From assembly GCF_026262505.1 (NCBI RefSeq), contig NW_026529293.1, positions 1 through 26,641 on the forward strand: a stretch of 26,641 bases of DNA, given 5' to 3'. The translations under genes were made by a program, and so were the position numbers. This stretch comes from Trichomonas vaginalis G3. Its lineage: Eukaryota; Parabasalia; Trichomonadida; Trichomonadidae. Position 1 is the stretch's first letter. Each line of letters opens with the position of its first letter. Under the pieces are notes generated by a model. It searched no databases. It saw only the letters and a program-made list of their open reading frames with translations, and was not told the DNA's origin. Positions 26,040-26,641 of this stretch are shown here, piece after piece.

Positions 26040-26342
26040 GAACTGACTTCTCTCCGTCAAATATTGACAGTACGCCAGTTTTGACATAATATTTAAGATA
26101 AACTTACCTTTAGAAATATCGTAAGTTTTTGAAGTTATATTTTTGTCTGCTTCAAGAACTTTCACCATTTCAGTTATACCAACTTTCTTTGCTTTATGAA
26201 AATATTTTGGTTCAGCAAAGACTGCTATTCTATAACATTTACCATTGTTTGTATAAAGAACTATTCTGTCAATGTATTTGTATTGTTTGTGTGTGTAAAC
26301 TTTGTTCTGCTTCAATTCGAAGAGATACTCGAATGCGTCCAT
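26040..26342 (-). pseudogene. Small element protein (MDAFEYLF type), copy B
   Basis: Starts MDAFEYLFELKQNKVYTHKQ at 26342 on the minus strand and stays open through the Lys-rich helix (KVGITEMVKVLEADKNIT). The frame extends further over the end of the capsid-like gene, but there it is only the shadow of that gene. Same place and orientation relative to neighbours as in copy A. No family is recognised. Confidence 0.5.
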
Positions 26343-26404
26343 ATTTTTATTCTAAGTAAAATGTCATTTCCGAAAAATAGAAGCGTGAGTGTTTCAAAGG
26401 TTTA

Positions 26405-26641
26405 ATGGCGGTGGCATGTGAAGTTAAATTCACCAACTCAAACAAACAGTCAAAGTGTTGTTTTGTCAATGTCAAAGAAAGAGATGTTGAAATGGGGAAA
26501 CCATACGAAGACCAAGATGGTATAACAATAGTTCCTGTAAAAGAACAACCAACACCCTGAAGTTAGCAGAGACTTAAGTTCTGTTGCAGATATTCGAAAC
26601 GACTACCAACAACTGAAAGACAAACTTCAAAACTCAGGAAA
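26405..26641 (+). pseudogene. Start of the unassigned element gene, copy B (cut by the window edge)
   Basis: Begins MAVACEVKFTNSNKQSKCCF and includes EMGKPYEDQDGITIVPVKEQ. It corresponds to the right end of 10930-12260 in copy A and diverges from the small gene at 26342. Only the first part is inside the window and it is not whole. A minor capsid role is possible from position only. Confidence 0.4.

Larger units (their letters stand above)
20632..26641 (+). mobile_element. Virus-like element copy B, same family, cut by the window edge
   Basis: Oriented opposite to copy A, so the two stand head to head with terminal repeats facing each other across a 1.6 kb spacer. From the inside outward: terminal repeat, a second hairpin, a short coding piece, the intact 1097-codon large protein, a capsid-like gene with several breaks, the small MDAFEYLF-type gene (minus), and the start of the unassigned gene. 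It lacks the 323-codon gene of copy A. The ATPase and helicase would lie beyond the window. Overall similarity to A is very high by eye, with scattered single-base differences and some indels. Confidence 0.75.

Noticed and set aside
25809-26040. Extension of the small minus-strand gene over the end of the capsid-like gene in copy B.
   Set aside because: The sequence there follows the capsid-like coding pattern on the plus strand and matches copy A's capsid end; the minus-strand reading is a shadow.
1-26641. tRNA, rRNA or riboswitch genes.
   Set aside because: No cloverleaf with the conserved GTTCRA arm, no rRNA core strings and no known riboswitch core was seen on either strand; a covariance-model scan would be the proper test.

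Overview
The window looks like DNA of an anaerobic protist of the Trichomonas (parabasalid) type. Many start codons lie about 6-12 bases behind a TCA(T/C)-type initiator, many stop codons read TAAA (the parabasalid poly(A) signal overlaps the stop), no clear introns are seen, and the sequence is crowded with large virus-like and Mutator-like elements. No rRNA, tRNA or well-known host gene is present, so the organism call is an inference.

Layout. Bases 1-5990 hold a compact run of short, mostly intact genes of unknown function (one has a NUMOD4/HNH-type C-terminus). A 2.2 kb DNA transposon (2693-4915) interrupts this run, flanked by an 11-bp direct repeat typical of Mutator-like elements. Bases 5986-7278 hold a 313-codon gene bracketed by three copies of a palindrome-rich repeat built on GTTAGA/TCTAAC. 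Bases 7468-18976 hold virus-like element copy A: an A32/FtsK-type packaging ATPase, an SF3 (D5-like) helicase remnant, a capsid-like gene remnant, a large coiled-coil protein remnant, and a 323-codon gene next to a terminal repeat. Bases 20632-26641 hold copy B, in the opposite orientation and cut by the window edge. It has the same terminal repeat, an intact 1097-codon version of the large protein, and a broken capsid-like gene. A and B therefore form a giant head-to-head inverted repeat. The spacer between them (18999-20612) is a second, shortened and inverted copy of the 2.2 kb transposon, walled off by a 22-T run and a 19-A run.

Genes together. The ATPase, capsid-like gene and large protein form the virion-assembly part of a Polinton-like virus or Maverick relative, and the SF3 helicase is its replication part. 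No protein-primed DNA polymerase B, integrase or protease is visible in the window, which fits a Polinton-like virus better than a classical Maverick. The left end of copy A is not defined, so the small genes at 1-5990 may belong to the same element or to the host. Both copies are fossils with multiple breaks, although some genes look whole.

The strangest structure is inside the transposon: about 20 consecutive, different hairpins in about 1.24 kb. Part of this is a tandem array with a 250-bp period, each period made of four hairpins, and the two arms of one hairpin type have changed together between repeat variants.
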